Origin: JAIEPM01 sp964546815
GTDB lineage: Bacteria > Cyanobacteriota > Vampirovibrionia > Obscuribacterales > Obscuribacteraceae
NCBI GenBank assembly: GCA_964546815.1
Contig: CAZJLR010000010.1
Location: forward strand, 1-64,000
Direction of reading: 5' to 3'
DNA: 64,000 bases
In this document: one piece after another, positions 63,228 to 64,000 of the stretch
Position numbering within the stretch: position 1 is the first letter of the stretch
How the letters are laid out: the number at the start of each line of letters is the position of its first letter
Made by a program: the position numbers and the translations under genes
The notes under the pieces: generated by a model
Databases searched by the model: none
What the model was told of the DNA's origin: nothing
What the model saw: the letters and a program-made list of their open reading frames with translations, nothing else

Positions 63228-64000
63228 TTAGTGTAAAAAGTAAGAACGTTGAATTGCAGAGGCGGCTTCTGCCGTATTTTCTTGAACTTGCTTCAATACA
63301 TACTTAAGGCCAACTCCGCTAAATTCGCGGGTTTCCGCAAACTCGAGTTGTGAATTCAAACGCCCAAGTATTCTTTCGGCAGGGTCGATTTCTTGAGGGT
63401 GAACAGCCGCCGCAATTCCTGCAACTGCTTCTTGCGCCTGTCGCACGCAATAACGAATCGTTCGTGGCGATTCTTTGTCCAAAATCAAGAATGCAGCCAA
63501 TCTTTGAGGATCGAGATCTCCAACGTGACGGCGGCGATAAGCTTCGATAGAACTGCATGAGCGAAGTACAGCCATCCACTGAATATTGTTCAAGGGAGAT
63601 TCTGTTACTGATTCGGCAGCACGCAAAATATCAAACTTAGTATCGATAATTCTGCAGGTCATATCGGCGCGCTCTAAGTACTTAGCCAGTTGAATAAACT
63701 GCCAGCCCTGACCATGAGGCAATGTTTGATCGGACACTCCCTGAAAGAGCATAGAACCCATCATTACCGATTGGAAAATTTGTTGAGGACTTTCTTCAAG
63801 TCTTTGTCTTGCGTCATCGGAAAGCAGCGACCAATATAGAGTATTGAGTGTTTCCCACATCTCAGCGGAAATGCTTTCACGAATACTTCTGGCATTTTCA
63901 CGAGCTTTAGTAAGACAGCTAATTAAGCTGTTTTTGTTGCTCATGTCAAAAGTCATAAACTCAGAAACACGCTGACCAATATTTCGGTCGGTAGAAGCAA
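63228..64000 (-). CDS. Alpha-E domain protein (DUF403), 5' end outside the window
   Basis: The minus-strand frame is open to the right edge, adding about 14 codons (ASTDRNIGQRVSEF) upstream of the first internal ATG at 63956. The family pattern (...EF(M/L)TFD..N.NS..SC...ARENAR..RE.IS.EMWE.LN) continues across that ATG, so the true start lies outside the window. About 257 residues are visible; the family usually has ~310-320. The protein is all-helical and usually encoded with an ATP-grasp enzyme and a transglutaminase-like peptidase, as here. That set is proposed to form and cleave peptide-like bonds, but the substrate is unknown. Confidence 0.9.
   Translation of the reverse strand, partial: ASTDRNIGQRVSEFMTFDMSNKNSLISCLTKARENARSIRESISAEMWETLNTLYWSLLSDDARQRLEESPQQIFQSVMMGSMLFQGVSDQTLPHGQGWQFIQLAKYLERADMTCRIIDTKFDILRAAESVTESPLNNIQWMAVLRSCSSIEAYRRRHVGDLDPQRLAAFLILDKESPRTIRYCVRQAQEAVAGIAAAVHPQEIDPAERILGRLNSQLEFAETREFSGVGLKYVLKQVQENTAEAASAIQRSYFLH

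Overview
The window looks like an ordinary chromosomal stretch from a bacterium with a large, protein-rich genome. It holds about 41 genes on both strands and no rRNA, tRNA, phage or transposase gene. Several features are typical of the non-photosynthetic sister lineages of Cyanobacteria (Melainabacteria/Vampirovibrionia, especially Obscuribacterales): two Hanks-type Ser/Thr kinases with C-terminal helical repeats, many TPR, Sel1 and WG repeat proteins, lipoproteins, and a giant haemagglutinin-like protein ending in a FecR-like domain. This is inference from gene style; no phylogenetic marker is present, so the lineage is moderately likely only.

Layout. (1) 1-5078, minus strand: a compact three-gene operon with two long coiled-coil proteins and then a low-complexity protein full of DPF/NPF motifs that runs off the left edge. 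(2) 5399-15877: a LysR regulator, a zinc-ribbon Ser/Thr kinase, a TPR-metallopeptidase, an M49-like metallopeptidase, a small membrane protein, a sedolisin-type (S53) serine peptidase and a stand-alone CHASE3 membrane protein. (3) 16106-33700: one 17.6 kb gene for a 5864-residue exported protein with a haemagglutinin-like beta-helix, an inserted YVTN beta-propeller, a nested long repeat and a FecR-like C terminus. (4) 33716-45862: small secreted or regulatory proteins, Sel1, TPR and WG repeat proteins, an XRE regulator, a GAF-like/GGDEF protein, an aldo/keto reductase, a YaiI-family protein and an Ivy-like secreted protein. (5) 45942-55553: a secreted GH13 amylase-like enzyme, a redoxin plus haem-c/copper monooxygenase pair, three glycosyltransferases and a lipoprotein cluster. 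(6) 55564-58186: a HaeIII-family restriction endonuclease divergent from a D12-class adenine methyltransferase, then a CvpA-like protein. (7) 58337-64000: a small zinc-binding-type protein, a lipoprotein, a second Ser/Thr kinase, and a transglutaminase/alpha-E operon running off the right edge.

How the genes may work together. Much of the coding capacity serves the cell surface: adhesion (giant protein), extracellular polymer breakdown (S53 peptidase, metallopeptidases, GH13 enzyme), surface glycan synthesis (glycosyltransferases), copper/haem redox chemistry, and sensing (two membrane kinases, CHASE3, GGDEF). That fits a surface- or biofilm-associated heterotroph.

The most unusual items are the DPF/NPF-repeat protein with its coiled-coil partners, the giant adhesin with a roughly 2.3 kb higher-order repeat, and a restriction-modification pair whose methyltransferase type does not match the expected GGCC recognition of its nuclease. 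Several starts were moved inward from the longest open frame because a good Shine-Dalgarno sequence or a signal peptide supports the shorter form.
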